From: Alphaproteobacteria bacterium
Lineage (GTDB): Bacteria; Pseudomonadota; Alphaproteobacteria; Rhizobiales; Aestuariivirgaceae
Direction: 5' to 3'
DNA: 8,004 nucleotides
Assembly: GCA_024639035.1 (NCBI GenBank)
Contig: JAHEJE010000128.1
Coordinates: 1-8,004 of the forward strand
Each line of letters starts with the position of its first letter. Positions within the stretch are counted from its first letter, which is position 1. Below the pieces are notes generated by a model. The model saw only the letters and a program-made list of their open reading frames with translations, had not been told where the DNA came from and ran no database searches. Positions 1 to 7,011 of this stretch are shown here, piece after piece. Position numbers and translations under genes: made by a program.

Positions 1-306
1 TACCTGCTGTTCATGCTCGGCGAATACGTCGCCATCACCCTGATGTGCGCCATGACGACCATCCTGTTCCTCGGCGGCTGGCTGCCGCCGTTCGACTTTG
101 CGCCGTTCACCTGGGTGCCGGGCGTCGTGTGGTTCCTGATCAAGTTCTGCGTCGTGTTCTTCATGTTCGCCATGGTCAAGGCGTTCGTGCCGCGCTATCG
201 CTACGACCAGCTGATGCGGCTTGGCTGGAAGGTGTTCCTGCCGATCTCGCTGTTCTGGGTGGCGCTGACCGCCGGTGTTCTGGTGGCCTTCGGGTGGGCG
301 CCATGA
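1..306 (+). CDS. nuoH: NADH-quinone oxidoreductase subunit H (NuoH), C-terminal part
   Basis: NuoH (ND1 in mitochondria) is the membrane subunit of complex I that forms the quinone-binding chamber with NuoB, D and I and joins the peripheral arm to the membrane arm. The gene is cut by the window start. The visible 101 codons are open from base 1 and are about the last third of a protein that is usually near 340 residues. The family pattern is clear: LGEYVAITLMCAMTTILFLGGW resembles the AEY...LFLGGW block of NuoH, followed by a hydrophobic helix, then RYRYDQLMRLGWKVFLPIS, the conserved basic loop before the last transmembrane helix. It ends with two consecutive TGA codons (304-309). A small membrane protein gene begins 12 bases later, so nuoI does not follow directly as is usual. 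Identification rests on motif recognition and on the downstream nuoIJKLMN order. Confidence 0.97.
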   Translation, partial: YLLFMLGEYVAITLMCAMTTILFLGGWLPPFDFAPFTWVPGVVWFLIKFCVVFFMFAMVKAFVPRYRYDQLMRLGWKVFLPISLFWVALTAGVLVAFGWAP

Positions 307-307
307 T

Positions 308-311
308 GAGG
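308..311 (+). promoter_or_regulatory. Ribosome binding site of the small membrane protein gene
   Basis: GAGG, overlapping the second of the two nuoH stop codons, lies 7 bases before the ATG at 319. The spacing is good for a Shine-Dalgarno site. It supports the view that the 82-codon frame between nuoH and nuoI is translated and is not merely spacer. Confidence 0.6.
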
Positions 312-318
312 TTTACCG

Positions 319-567
319 ATGGAGTTTTCGCAATTCAGTCTGCTCGGCGCGTTCATCATGCTGGTGCTTGGCGTGTTCGAGTATGCGGTGCTGCAGCGCA
401 TGCTCTATCTGCCGATGCGCCAGCGCTACGAACGCGCCAAGGTGACGGCCGAACACAAGCTGGATCCGGACATGTTCTGGATGATGATGAAGCTGTCGAG
501 CTTTGTGGCCTTTCCGATCATCGGCTTCCTGTTCGGCGACCCGGTGCTGCGGCCGTTGTTCGGGTGA
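319..567 (+). CDS. Small two-helix membrane protein between nuoH and nuoI, function unknown
   Basis: This 82-residue protein is not one of the 14 standard complex I subunits and I do not recognise its family. Two hydrophobic segments are visible, about residues 6-27 (with an acidic Glu21 inside) and about 58-73. They are separated by a hydrophilic, basic loop (about 31-52) rich in Arg, Lys, Glu and Tyr. By the positive-inside rule the loop is cytoplasmic and both ends face the periplasm. The protein is Met-rich (8 of 82), including a run of three at 55-57. The ATG has a GAGG site 7 bases upstream, the gene starts 12 bases after nuoH stops and ends 16 bases before nuoI, and its base composition matches its neighbours. 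It is therefore almost certainly co-expressed with the Nuo proteins. An accessory or assembly protein of complex I is an inference from position only. It could also be a neutral operon passenger. Confidence 0.85.
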   Translation: MEFSQFSLLGAFIMLVLGVFEYAVLQRMLYLPMRQRYERAKVTAEHKLDPDMFWMMMKLSSFVAFPIIGFLFGDPVLRPLFG

Positions 568-570
568 CAG

Positions 571-575
571 AAGGA
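571..575 (+). promoter_or_regulatory. Ribosome binding site deciding the nuoI start
   Basis: AAGGA lies 8 bases before the ATG at 584. The nuoI frame stays open upstream into the preceding gene (an in-frame ATG exists at 503), but only the ATG at 584 has a proper Shine-Dalgarno sequence, and it gives the expected NuoI length. Confidence 0.65.
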
Positions 576-583
576 AACCAGTC

Positions 584-1072
584 ATGAATGCCGGCCAGGT
601 GATCAATTCGCTGTTTCTGAAAGAGTTCATCGGCGCCTTCTTCCTGTCGATGCGCTACTTCTTTGCCCCCAAGGCGACGATCAACTATCCCTTCGAGAAA
701 GGCCCGCTGAGCCCGCGGTTTCGCGGCGAGCACGCCCTGCGCCGCTATCCCAACGGCGAGGAGCGCTGTATTGCCTGCAAGCTGTGCGAGGCGATATGCC
801 CGGCCCAGGCGATCACCATCGAGGCCGGGCCGCGCCGCAATGACGGCACCCGGCGCACCACCCGCTACGATATCGACATGACCAAGTGCATCTATTGCGG
901 CTTCTGCCAGGAGGCGTGCCCGGTCGATGCCATCGTCGAGGGACCGAACTTCGAGTTTGCCACCGAGACCCGCGAGGAACTGCTGTTCGACAAGGACAAG
1001 CTGCTCGCCAACGGGGACCGCTGGGAACGTGAGATTGCCAAGAACATCGCGCTCGACGCGCCGTATCGGTGA
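584..1072 (+). CDS. nuoI: NADH-quinone oxidoreductase subunit I (NuoI), 2x[4Fe-4S] ferredoxin-type
   Basis: NuoI (TYKY/NDUFS8) is a peripheral-arm subunit at the membrane surface that holds clusters N6a and N6b and passes electrons to N2 near the quinone site. From the ATG at 584 the protein has 162 residues, typical of alphaproteobacterial and mitochondrial forms and shorter than the E. coli protein. An amphipathic N-terminal stretch (about 8-28) is expected to lie on the membrane. Both ferredoxin motifs are intact. The first is CIACKLCEAICP (Cys62, 65, 68, 72) and the second is CIYCGFCQEACP (Cys102, 105, 108, 112). The block FRGEHALRRYPNGEERC before the first motif and the segment VEGPNFEFATETREELL after the second are NuoI hallmarks. 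It lies 16 bases after the small membrane protein gene and 32 bases before nuoJ. Confidence 0.98.
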   Translation: MNAGQVINSLFLKEFIGAFFLSMRYFFAPKATINYPFEKGPLSPRFRGEHALRRYPNGEERCIACKLCEAICPAQAITIEAGPRRNDGTRRTTRYDIDMTKCIYCGFCQEACPVDAIVEGPNFEFATETREELLFDKDKLLANGDRWEREIAKNIALDAPYR

Positions 1073-1088
1073 CCGGGTGATGGGGTGC

Positions 1089-1094
1089 GAGGGG
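1089..1094 (+). promoter_or_regulatory. Ribosome binding site of nuoJ
   Basis: GAGGGG lies 10 bases before the nuoJ ATG at 1105, in the 32-base gap after nuoI. A closer ATG at 1097 opens a frame that stops after three codons, so 1105 is the real start. Confidence 0.55.
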
Positions 1095-1104
1095 ATATGA
1101 CGAC

Positions 1105-1722
1105 ATGATTTTTTCGGCGCTGTTCTTTTATCTGTTTGCCGCCGTGGCGGTCGCCGCCGGCGTGATGGTGATCGTGTCGCGCAATCCGGTGCACTCGGTG
1201 CTGTACCTCATCCTGGCGTTTTTCAACGCCGCTGGCCTGTTTCTGCTGCTCGGGGCCGAATTCCTGGCGATGATCCTGGTCGTCGTCTACGTCGGCGCCG
1301 TCGCGGTGCTGTTCCTGTTCGTGGTGATGATGCTCGACATCGATTTCTCCGAGCTGCGCGAGGGCCTGCTCGACTATGCCCCGGTCGGCGCCGCCATCGG
1401 CCTGGTGCTGCTGGTCGAACTGGCCCTGGTGCTGTCGGGCTGGGCGTTTTCACCCGATGCCCTCAGTCTCGCCGCCGCCCCGGCGCCGGCCGCCGCCGGC
1501 GGGCTGACCAACACCGAGGCGCTCGGGCAGTTGCTCTATACCCGCTACATCTACTACTTCCAGGCCGCCGGCATGGTGCTGCTGGTGGCGATGATCGGCG
1601 CCATCGTGCTGACCCTGCGCCACAAGCCGAACGTCAAGCGCCAGGACATCAACGCGCAGGTGGCCCGCACGCCGGCCACATCGATCGAGATCAAGCAGGT
1701 CAAACCGGGGCAGGGGATCTGA
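1105..1722 (+). CDS. nuoJ: NADH-quinone oxidoreductase subunit J (NuoJ)
   Basis: NuoJ (ND6) is a proximal membrane-arm subunit of complex I. Its third helix changes conformation during coupling of quinone reduction to proton pumping. The 205-residue protein shows five hydrophobic helices at about residues 5-24, 30-49, 55-77, 92-112 and 150-171. The family motif after helix 1 is SRNPVHSVLYLI (25-36), and helix 3 carries the diagnostic YVGAVAVLFLFVVMMLD with Tyr62 and Gly64 at the site of the known pi-bulge. The acidic residue Glu52 before helix 3 is present. An Ala/Pro-rich loop (about 123-133) separates helices 4 and 5, and a hydrophilic tail of about 34 residues follows helix 5. The nuoK ATG begins one base after this stop codon, which suggests translational coupling. 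Confidence 0.98.
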   Translation: MIFSALFFYLFAAVAVAAGVMVIVSRNPVHSVLYLILAFFNAAGLFLLLGAEFLAMILVVVYVGAVAVLFLFVVMMLDIDFSELREGLLDYAPVGAAIGLVLLVELALVLSGWAFSPDALSLAAAPAPAAAGGLTNTEALGQLLYTRYIYYFQAAGMVLLVAMIGAIVLTLRHKPNVKRQDINAQVARTPATSIEIKQVKPGQGI

Positions 1723-1723
1723 T

Positions 1724-2032
1724 ATGGAAATCGGCCTTTCACACTATCTGACCGTCGCGGCGATCCTGTTCACCATCGGGATCTTCGGCATCTTCCTGAA
1801 CCGCAAGAACGTCATCGTCATCCTGATGTCGATCGAGCTGATGCTGCTGGCGGTGAACATCAACCTGGTGGCCTTCTCCGCCTTCCTCGGCGATCTCGTC
1901 GGCCAGGTGTTCGCCCTGCTGGTGCTGACCGTCGCTGCCGCCGAGGCGGCCATCGGGCTTGCCATCCTTGTCACCTATTTCCGCAACCGCGGCTCGATCG
2001 CGGTTGAGGATATCAACCTGATGAAAGGCTAG
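1724..2032 (+). CDS. nuoK: NADH-quinone oxidoreductase subunit K (NuoK)
   Basis: NuoK (ND4L) is a small three-helix subunit of the complex I membrane arm that forms part of the fourth proton path. It has 102 residues, close to the usual 100-102. Hydrophobic helices lie at about 6-24, 30-50 and 60-86. The two buried glutamates needed for activity in other bacteria are present: Glu38 in MSIELMLLAVN (Glu36 in E. coli) and Glu74 in VAAAEAAIGLAILV (Glu72 in E. coli). The ATG is preceded by AGGGG at 1712-1716, inside the end of nuoJ, with 7 bases of spacing. The gene stops with TAG 5 bases before the nuoL GTG. Confidence 0.98.
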   Translation: MEIGLSHYLTVAAILFTIGIFGIFLNRKNVIVILMSIELMLLAVNINLVAFSAFLGDLVGQVFALLVLTVAAAEAAIGLAILVTYFRNRGSIAVEDINLMKG

Positions 2033-2037
2033 GTCAC

Positions 2038-4047
2038 GTGGATACGGTCTTTCTGCTTATCGTCTTTCTGCCGCTGATCGGCGCCCTGATCGCCGGCCTC
2101 GGCGGCACCCTGGCGCTGAAAACCATCGGCTCGGCAGCCGAGGGCGCCCATGCCCACGATGACGGCCACCACCATCACTATGCCGGCCCGCGCTGGCCGG
2201 CGCTGCTGACCACCGGCCTGTTGCTGGTCAGCGCGGTGCTCAGCTGGTACGCATTTTACGACGTCGCCATCCTGCAGAAATCCTACAAGGTGACGGTGCT
2301 GCCGTGGATCCATTCCGGCGGCCTTGCCGCCGACTGGGCCCTGCGCATCGACACGCTGACCGCGGTGATGCTGGTCGTGGTCAACACCGTGTCGAGCCTG
2401 GTCCACGTCTACTCCAACGGCTACATGAGCCACGATGCCCACCAGCCGCGGTTCTTTGCCTATCTGAGCCTGTTCACCTTCGCCATGCTGATGCTGGTGA
2501 CCTCCGACAACCTCTTGCAGATGTTCTTCGGCTGGGAAGGCGTCGGCCTGGCGTCCTATCTGCTGATCGGCTACTGGTACACCCGGCCCGCCGCCAACGC
2601 CGCCGCGATCAAGGCCTTCGTTGTCAACCGGATCGGCGATTTCGGCTTTGCCCTGGGCATATTCGGCACCTTCTGGGTGTTCGGGTCGATCGAGTTCGAC
2701 ACCATCTTTACCGCCGCACCCGAGCAGACCGGCAAGACCATATCGTTCCTCGGCTATGACCTCGATGTCATGACCACTCTGTGCCTGCTGCTGTTCATGG
2801 GCGCCATGGGCAAGTCGGCCCAGTTCCTGCTGCACACCTGGCTGCCCGACGCCATGGAAGGTCCGACCCCGGTGTCGGCGCTGATCCATGCCGCGACCAT
2901 GGTCACCGCCGGCGTGTTCCTGGTGGCGCGCATGTCGCCGTTCTTCGAGCTGTCGCCCGATGCCGCCATGTTCGTCACCGTGATCGGCGCCATCACCGCC
3001 TTTTTTGCCGCCACCGTCGGCCTGGTCCAGAACGACATCAAGCGGGTGATCGCCTATTCGACCTGTTCACAGCTCGGCTACATGTTCGTCGCCATGGGCG
3101 TCGGCGCCTACGGCGTCGGCATCTTCCATCTGTTCACCCACGCCTTCTTCAAGGCCTTGCTGTTCCTCGGCTCGGGCTCGGTGATCCACGCCATGTCGGA
3201 CGAACAGGACATGCGCGAGATGGGCGGCCTGCAGCCGCACCTGAAGAAGACCTGGGCGATGATGCTGGTTGGCACCATCGCGCTGACCGGCTTTCCGCTC
3301 ACCGCCGGCTACTATTCCAAGGATGCGGTGATCGAGGGCGCCTTTGCCGCCCACACCGGCGTCGGCACCTTCGCCTTCGTGCTTCTGGTCATCGCCGCCC
3401 TGTTCACCTCGTTCTACTCCTGGCGGCTGATGTTCATGACCTTCCATGGCCGCCCGCGCGCCACCAAGGAGGTGATGAGCCATGTCCATGAGAGCCCGGC
3501 CTCGATGCTGGTGCCGCTCTATGTGCTGGCCGCCGGCGCGCTGCTGGCCGGGTTTGCGTTCAAGGACTATTTTGTTGGCCACGACGAGGCGCTGTTCTGG
3601 GGCCAGTCGCTCTATCGCGGTTCCGAGAACACCATCGTCGACGACCTCCATCATGTGCCGGCGCTGGTGAAGTTCTCGCCGCTGATCGCCATGATCATCG
3701 GTTTTGTCACCGCCTGGTGGTTCTACATCAAGAACCCGGCCTTGCCTGTGGCGCTCGCCGAACAGCACAGGCCGCTGTACAAGTTCCTGCTCAACAAGTG
3801 GTACTTCGATGAGCTCTACGACCTGATCTTCGTCCGCCCGGCCATGTGGATCGGCCGCTTCCTGTGGAAGAAGGGCGATGGCTGGGTGATCGACGGTTTC
3901 GGGCCTGACGGCATTTCGGCACGGGTCATCGACGTGACCAACCGGATCGTCAGATTGCAGACCGGCTTTGTCTACCACTATGCCTTTGCCATGCTGATCG
4001 GGATTGCGATCCTGGTGACATACTTCGTGATCGGGGGGGCGCACTGA
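2038..4047 (+). CDS. nuoL: NADH-quinone oxidoreductase subunit L (NuoL), antiporter-like proton pump
   Basis: NuoL (ND5) is the most distal proton-pumping subunit of complex I and is related to MrpA antiporters. The protein has 669 residues. The start is GTG: the N-terminus MDTVFLLIVFLPLIGALIAG matches the family, the next in-frame Met is past residue 100, and only a modest ribosome site (AAAGG, 2024-2028) precedes it. Functional residues are all present: Glu167 in GWEGVG, Asp201, Lys259 in MGKSAQ, His284 in ALIHAATMVTAG, His364/His368 and Lys372 in HLFTHAFFKALLF, and Lys428-Asp429 in YYSKD. The C-terminal part (about 580-647) should form the long lateral helix HL that clamps NuoM and NuoN, followed by the last transmembrane helix (about 648-666). 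An unusual His-rich stretch lies in the first loop (residues 38-47). The stop codon overlaps the nuoM start. Confidence 0.98.
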   Translation: MDTVFLLIVFLPLIGALIAGLGGTLALKTIGSAAEGAHAHDDGHHHHYAGPRWPALLTTGLLLVSAVLSWYAFYDVAILQKSYKVTVLPWIHSGGLAADWALRIDTLTAVMLVVVNTVSSLVHVYSNGYMSHDAHQPRFFAYLSLFTFAMLMLVTSDNLLQMFFGWEGVGLASYLLIGYWYTRPAANAAAIKAFVVNRIGDFGFALGIFGTFWVFGSIEFDTIFTAAPEQTGKTISFLGYDLDVMTTLCLLLFMGAMGKSAQFLLHTWLPDAMEGPTPVSALIHAATMVTAGVFLVARMSPFFELSPDAAMFVTVIGAITAFFAATVGLVQNDIKRVIAYSTCSQLGYMFVAMGVGAYGVGIFHLFTHAFFKALLFLGSGSVIHAMSDEQDMREMGGLQPHLKKTWAMMLVGTIALTGFPLTAGYYSKDAVIEGAFAAHTGVGTFAFVLLVIAALFTSFYSWRLMFMTFHGRPRATKEVMSHVHESPASMLVPLYVLAAGALLAGFAFKDYFVGHDEALFWGQSLYRGSENTIVDDLHHVPALVKFSPLIAMIIGFVTAWWFYIKNPALPVALAEQHRPLYKFLLNKWYFDELYDLIFVRPAMWIGRFLWKKGDGWVIDGFGPDGISARVIDVTNRIVRLQTGFVYHYAFAMLIGIAILVTYFVIGGAH

Positions 4048-5549
4048 TGCCGTTACTGTCCGTCGTTACCTTCCTGCCGCTGCTGGTCGCGCTGTTCGTT
4101 CTCGTCAACCGCGGCGATGACGCGATCGCCGTGCGCAACATCCGCATGACCGCGCTGTCGGGCACGCTGGTGAACTTCGCCGTGGCGCTGTTCCTGTGGA
4201 GCGAGTTCGATCCCTCCACCGCCGGTTTCCAGTTCGAGGAGCACTATGCCTGGATCGGCCCGAGCGCCTACCGCATGGGCGTCGACGGCATTTCACTGCC
4301 GTTCGTCGTGCTCACCGCCTTCCTGATGCCGATCTGCATCATCGCCAGTTGGGGCGTTGAAAAGCGGGTCAAGGAATACATGGTCGCGTTCCTGGTGCTG
4401 GAAACGCTGATGATCGGCGTGTTCTGCGCCCTCGACCTGTTCCTGTTCTATGTGTTCTTCGAGGCGGGTCTCATTCCGATGTTCCTGATCATCGGCGTCT
4501 GGGGTGGTGCGCGCCGGGTCTATGCCAGCTTCAAGTTCTTCCTCTATACGCTGCTCGGATCGGTACTGATGCTGCTCGCCATCATGGCGATCTACTGGCA
4601 GACCGGCACCACCGACATTGCCGAACTGCTGAAGAATTCCAATCTGCCGGCCGAGATGCAGACCTGGCTGTGGCTGGCGTTCTTTGCCTCGTTTGCCGTC
4701 AAGATGCCGATGTGGCCGGTGCACACCTGGCTGCCCGATGCCCACGTCGAGGCGCCGACCGCCGGATCGGTGATCCTGGCGGCGATCCTGTTGAAGATGG
4801 GCGGCTACGGCTTCCTCAGGTTCTCATTGCCGATGTTCCCCTCGGCCTCTGAAATGTTCGCCCCGCTGGTGTTCGCATTATCGGTGGTGGCCATCGTCTA
4901 CACCTCGCTGGTCGCGCTGATGCAGGAGGACATGAAAAAGCTGATCGCCTATTCGTCCGTCGCCCACATGGGCTTCGTCACCATGGGCATCTTCACCCTC
5001 AACAAGCAGGGTATCGACGGCGCCATGTTCCAGATGATCTCGCACGGCCTCGTCTCCGGCGCCCTGTTCCTGTGCGTCGGCGTGGTCTACGACCGCATGC
5101 ACACCCGCGAGATTGCCGCCTATGGCGGGCTGGTCAACCGAATGCCGGCCTATGCCATGGTGTTCATGGTGTTCACCATGGCCAACGTCGGCCTGCCGGG
5201 GACGTCCGGCTTCGTCGGTGAATTCCTGGCCCTGCTGGCCGCCTTCAAGGCCAACACCTGGGTGGCGTTCTTTGCCACCACCGGCGTGATCCTGTCGGCC
5301 GGCTATGCCTTGTGGCTCTACCGCCGGGTGGTGTTCGGCACCATCGAGCGCGACAATCTGAGGAAGATCGCCGACATGACACCGCGCGAGGCGGTATGTC
5401 TGCTGCCGCTGGTCGTGCTGACGATCTTCTACGGGGTCTACCCGACGCCGATCCTCGATCTCTTCGCGGTGTCGGTCGACAACCTGGTGAACCAGGTCGA
5501 GGCCGGTATCAACAGTGCAAAGGCCGTCAAGGCGGCCGTGGTGAACTAG
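4047..5549 (+). CDS. nuoM: NADH-quinone oxidoreductase subunit M (NuoM), antiporter-like proton pump
   Basis: NuoM (ND4) is the middle antiporter-like subunit of the complex I membrane arm. It has 500 residues, the usual length, with about 14 hydrophobic helices. The key residues are present: Glu139 in FYVFFEAGLIPMF (E. coli Glu144), Lys219 in FAVKMPMWPVHTWLPDAH (E. coli Lys234), Lys250 in LLKMGGYG (E. coli Lys265), His333 in MISHGLVSGALF and Glu392 in GFVGEFLAL (E. coli Glu407, the terminal proton-exit residue). It begins at an ATG that shares one base with the nuoL stop (TGATG, 4045-4049), so translation is probably coupled to nuoL. A G-run (4033-4039) upstream is the only ribosome-site-like sequence. 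The closing 30 residues are amphipathic and variable. A 19-base gap separates it from nuoN. Confidence 0.98.
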   Translation: MPLLSVVTFLPLLVALFVLVNRGDDAIAVRNIRMTALSGTLVNFAVALFLWSEFDPSTAGFQFEEHYAWIGPSAYRMGVDGISLPFVVLTAFLMPICIIASWGVEKRVKEYMVAFLVLETLMIGVFCALDLFLFYVFFEAGLIPMFLIIGVWGGARRVYASFKFFLYTLLGSVLMLLAIMAIYWQTGTTDIAELLKNSNLPAEMQTWLWLAFFASFAVKMPMWPVHTWLPDAHVEAPTAGSVILAAILLKMGGYGFLRFSLPMFPSASEMFAPLVFALSVVAIVYTSLVALMQEDMKKLIAYSSVAHMGFVTMGIFTLNKQGIDGAMFQMISHGLVSGALFLCVGVVYDRMHTREIAAYGGLVNRMPAYAMVFMVFTMANVGLPGTSGFVGEFLALLAAFKANTWVAFFATTGVILSAGYALWLYRRVVFGTIERDNLRKIADMTPREAVCLLPLVVLTIFYGVYPTPILDLFAVSVDNLVNQVEAGINSAKAVKAAVVN

Positions 5550-5568
5550 TCAGACAGGCGCATAGCTC

Positions 5569-7011
5569 ATGGTCGAAATCTTTCAAGCCGCAGACGCCGT
5601 CGCCGCACTCCCGGAGATTTTCCTGGCCGTCGGTGCCATGGCCCTGCTGATGCTGGGTGCGTTCAGCCGCCGCACGTCGAGCGACGTGGTCAACACCCTC
5701 TCGCTGTTCGTGCTGGCCGCCACGGCGGTGATCCTGCTGCTGGCCATGGGCGCCACCCAGACCGCCTTCCACGGCGCCTTCGTGGTCGACAGTTTCGCCC
5801 GGGTGATGAAGATCCTGGTGCTGTTCGGATCCGCAGTGGCGATCATGCTGTCGTCGCACTTCATGAAGCTGGAGAAGATCGACCGCTTCGAGTATCCGGT
5901 GCTGATCCTGCTCGCCACCCTGGGCATGATGGCGATGATTTCCGCCCGCGATCTGATCGCCCTTTACATGGGTCTCGAGTTGCAGTCGCTGGCGCTTTAT
6001 GTCGTGGCCGCGATCAACCGCGACTCGGCGCGCTCCTCCGAGGCCGGCCTGAAATACTTCGTCCTCGGCGCCCTGTCTTCCGGCATGCTGCTGTACGGCT
6101 GTTCGCTGATCTACGGCTTTGCCGGTTCGACCTCGTTCGAGGCCATCGGATCGGTGCTCACGGCACCTGGCATGAATGTCGGCGTGACCGTCGGCCTGGT
6201 GTTCCTGATCGCCGGCCTGGCCTTCAAGGTCTCCGCGGTGCCGTTCCACATGTGGACGCCGGACGTTTACGAGGGCTCGCCGACCCCGGTCACGGCATTC
6301 TTTGCCGCTGCCCCCAAGCTCGCCGCCATGGCGGTTTTCGTGCGCACCATGCTCGACGCCTTTCCCGCCATCACGGCGGAATGGCAGCAGGTGATCGTGT
6401 TCATCGCCATCGCCTCGATGGTGCTCGGCGCCTTTGCCGCCATCGGCCAGAGCAACATCAAGCGGCTGCTGGCCTACTCGTCGATCGGTCATATGGGCTA
6501 TGCCCTGGTCGGACTGGCGGCAGGCAACCAGGAGGGTGTGCGCGGTGTCGTCATCTACATGGCGATCTACCTGGTGATGACGCTGGGAACCTTCGCCTGC
6601 GTGCTGGCGATGCGCCGCAAGGGCACCGCCCTTGAAGAGATCAGCGACCTGGCCGGTCTGGCCACCAACCACAAGGGCATGGCTTTCGTGCTGGCCATGC
6701 TGATGTTCTCGCTCGCCGGCATTCCGCCGCTTGCCGGCTTCTTCGGCAAGTATTTCGTCTTCCTCGCCGCCATCAAGGCCGGCCTGATCTGGCTGGCGGT
6801 GATCGGCGTAGTCGCCAGCGTGGTCTCGGCCTACTACTACCTCAACATCGTCAAGGTGATGTATTTCGACGAACCTGTCGATGCCTACGACAAGACGCCG
6901 TTCGAGCTGCGCGTGGTGATCATGACCGCCGGCGTGTTCGTGGTCGGCTTCGTGCTGATCGCCCGGCCGGTGTGGAGTGTCGCCCACACCGCGGCGAGTT
7001 CGCTTTTTTGA
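5569..7011 (+). CDS. nuoN: NADH-quinone oxidoreductase subunit N (NuoN), antiporter-like proton pump
   Basis: NuoN (ND2) is the antiporter-like subunit closest to NuoJ and NuoK in the complex I membrane arm. It has 480 residues with about 14 hydrophobic helices. Family signatures and proton-path residues are visible: Glu137 in MGLELQSLALYV, Lys162 in AGLKYFVLGALSSG, Lys220 and His227 in AFKVSAVPFHMWTPDVYEG, Lys250 in AAPKLAA and Lys394 in GFFGKYFVF, with the conserved LAGIPPLAGF just before it. The ATG at 5569 is preceded by ACAGG at 5554-5558, a weak ribosome site at 10 bases. The gene ends CTT TTT TGA, and its stop codon overlaps the most likely birA start. This is the last complex I subunit of the operon. 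Confidence 0.98.
   Translation: MVEIFQAADAVAALPEIFLAVGAMALLMLGAFSRRTSSDVVNTLSLFVLAATAVILLLAMGATQTAFHGAFVVDSFARVMKILVLFGSAVAIMLSSHFMKLEKIDRFEYPVLILLATLGMMAMISARDLIALYMGLELQSLALYVVAAINRDSARSSEAGLKYFVLGALSSGMLLYGCSLIYGFAGSTSFEAIGSVLTAPGMNVGVTVGLVFLIAGLAFKVSAVPFHMWTPDVYEGSPTPVTAFFAAAPKLAAMAVFVRTMLDAFPAITAEWQQVIVFIAIASMVLGAFAAIGQSNIKRLLAYSSIGHMGYALVGLAAGNQEGVRGVVIYMAIYLVMTLGTFACVLAMRRKGTALEEISDLAGLATNHKGMAFVLAMLMFSLAGIPPLAGFFGKYFVFLAAIKAGLIWLAVIGVVASVVSAYYYLNIVKVMYFDEPVDAYDKTPFELRVVIMTAGVFVVGFVLIARPVWSVAHTAASSLF

Noticed and set aside
45..587. A 180-codon + strand frame across the nuoH end and the small membrane protein gene
   Set aside because: Out-of-frame Arg/Ala-rich translation that covers two better supported genes; no ribosome site and no recognisable domain.
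1080..1100. Six-codon mini-frame (ATG to TGA) in the nuoI-nuoJ gap, overlapping the nuoJ ribosome site
   Set aside because: Such short frames arise readily by chance; there is no ribosome site before it and no sign of a leader-peptide mechanism.
2035..2040. CACGTG palindrome at the nuoL GTG start
   Set aside because: A six-base palindrome is expected by chance in GC-rich DNA, and its position at a start codon inside an operon does not suggest an operator.
2029..4044. Long minus-strand open frames opposite nuoL (286 and 325 codons) and a 236-codon + strand frame at 2781-3491
   Set aside because: They are compositional shadows of nuoL: low-complexity His/Gln/Arg-rich or Arg-rich products with no motif, fully inside a conserved gene.
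6994..7009. Possible intrinsic terminator (GCGA..TCGC followed by T6) at the end of nuoN
   Set aside because: The stem is only three to four base pairs with a two- to four-base loop, too weak to terminate transcription, and it lies within coding sequence just before birA.
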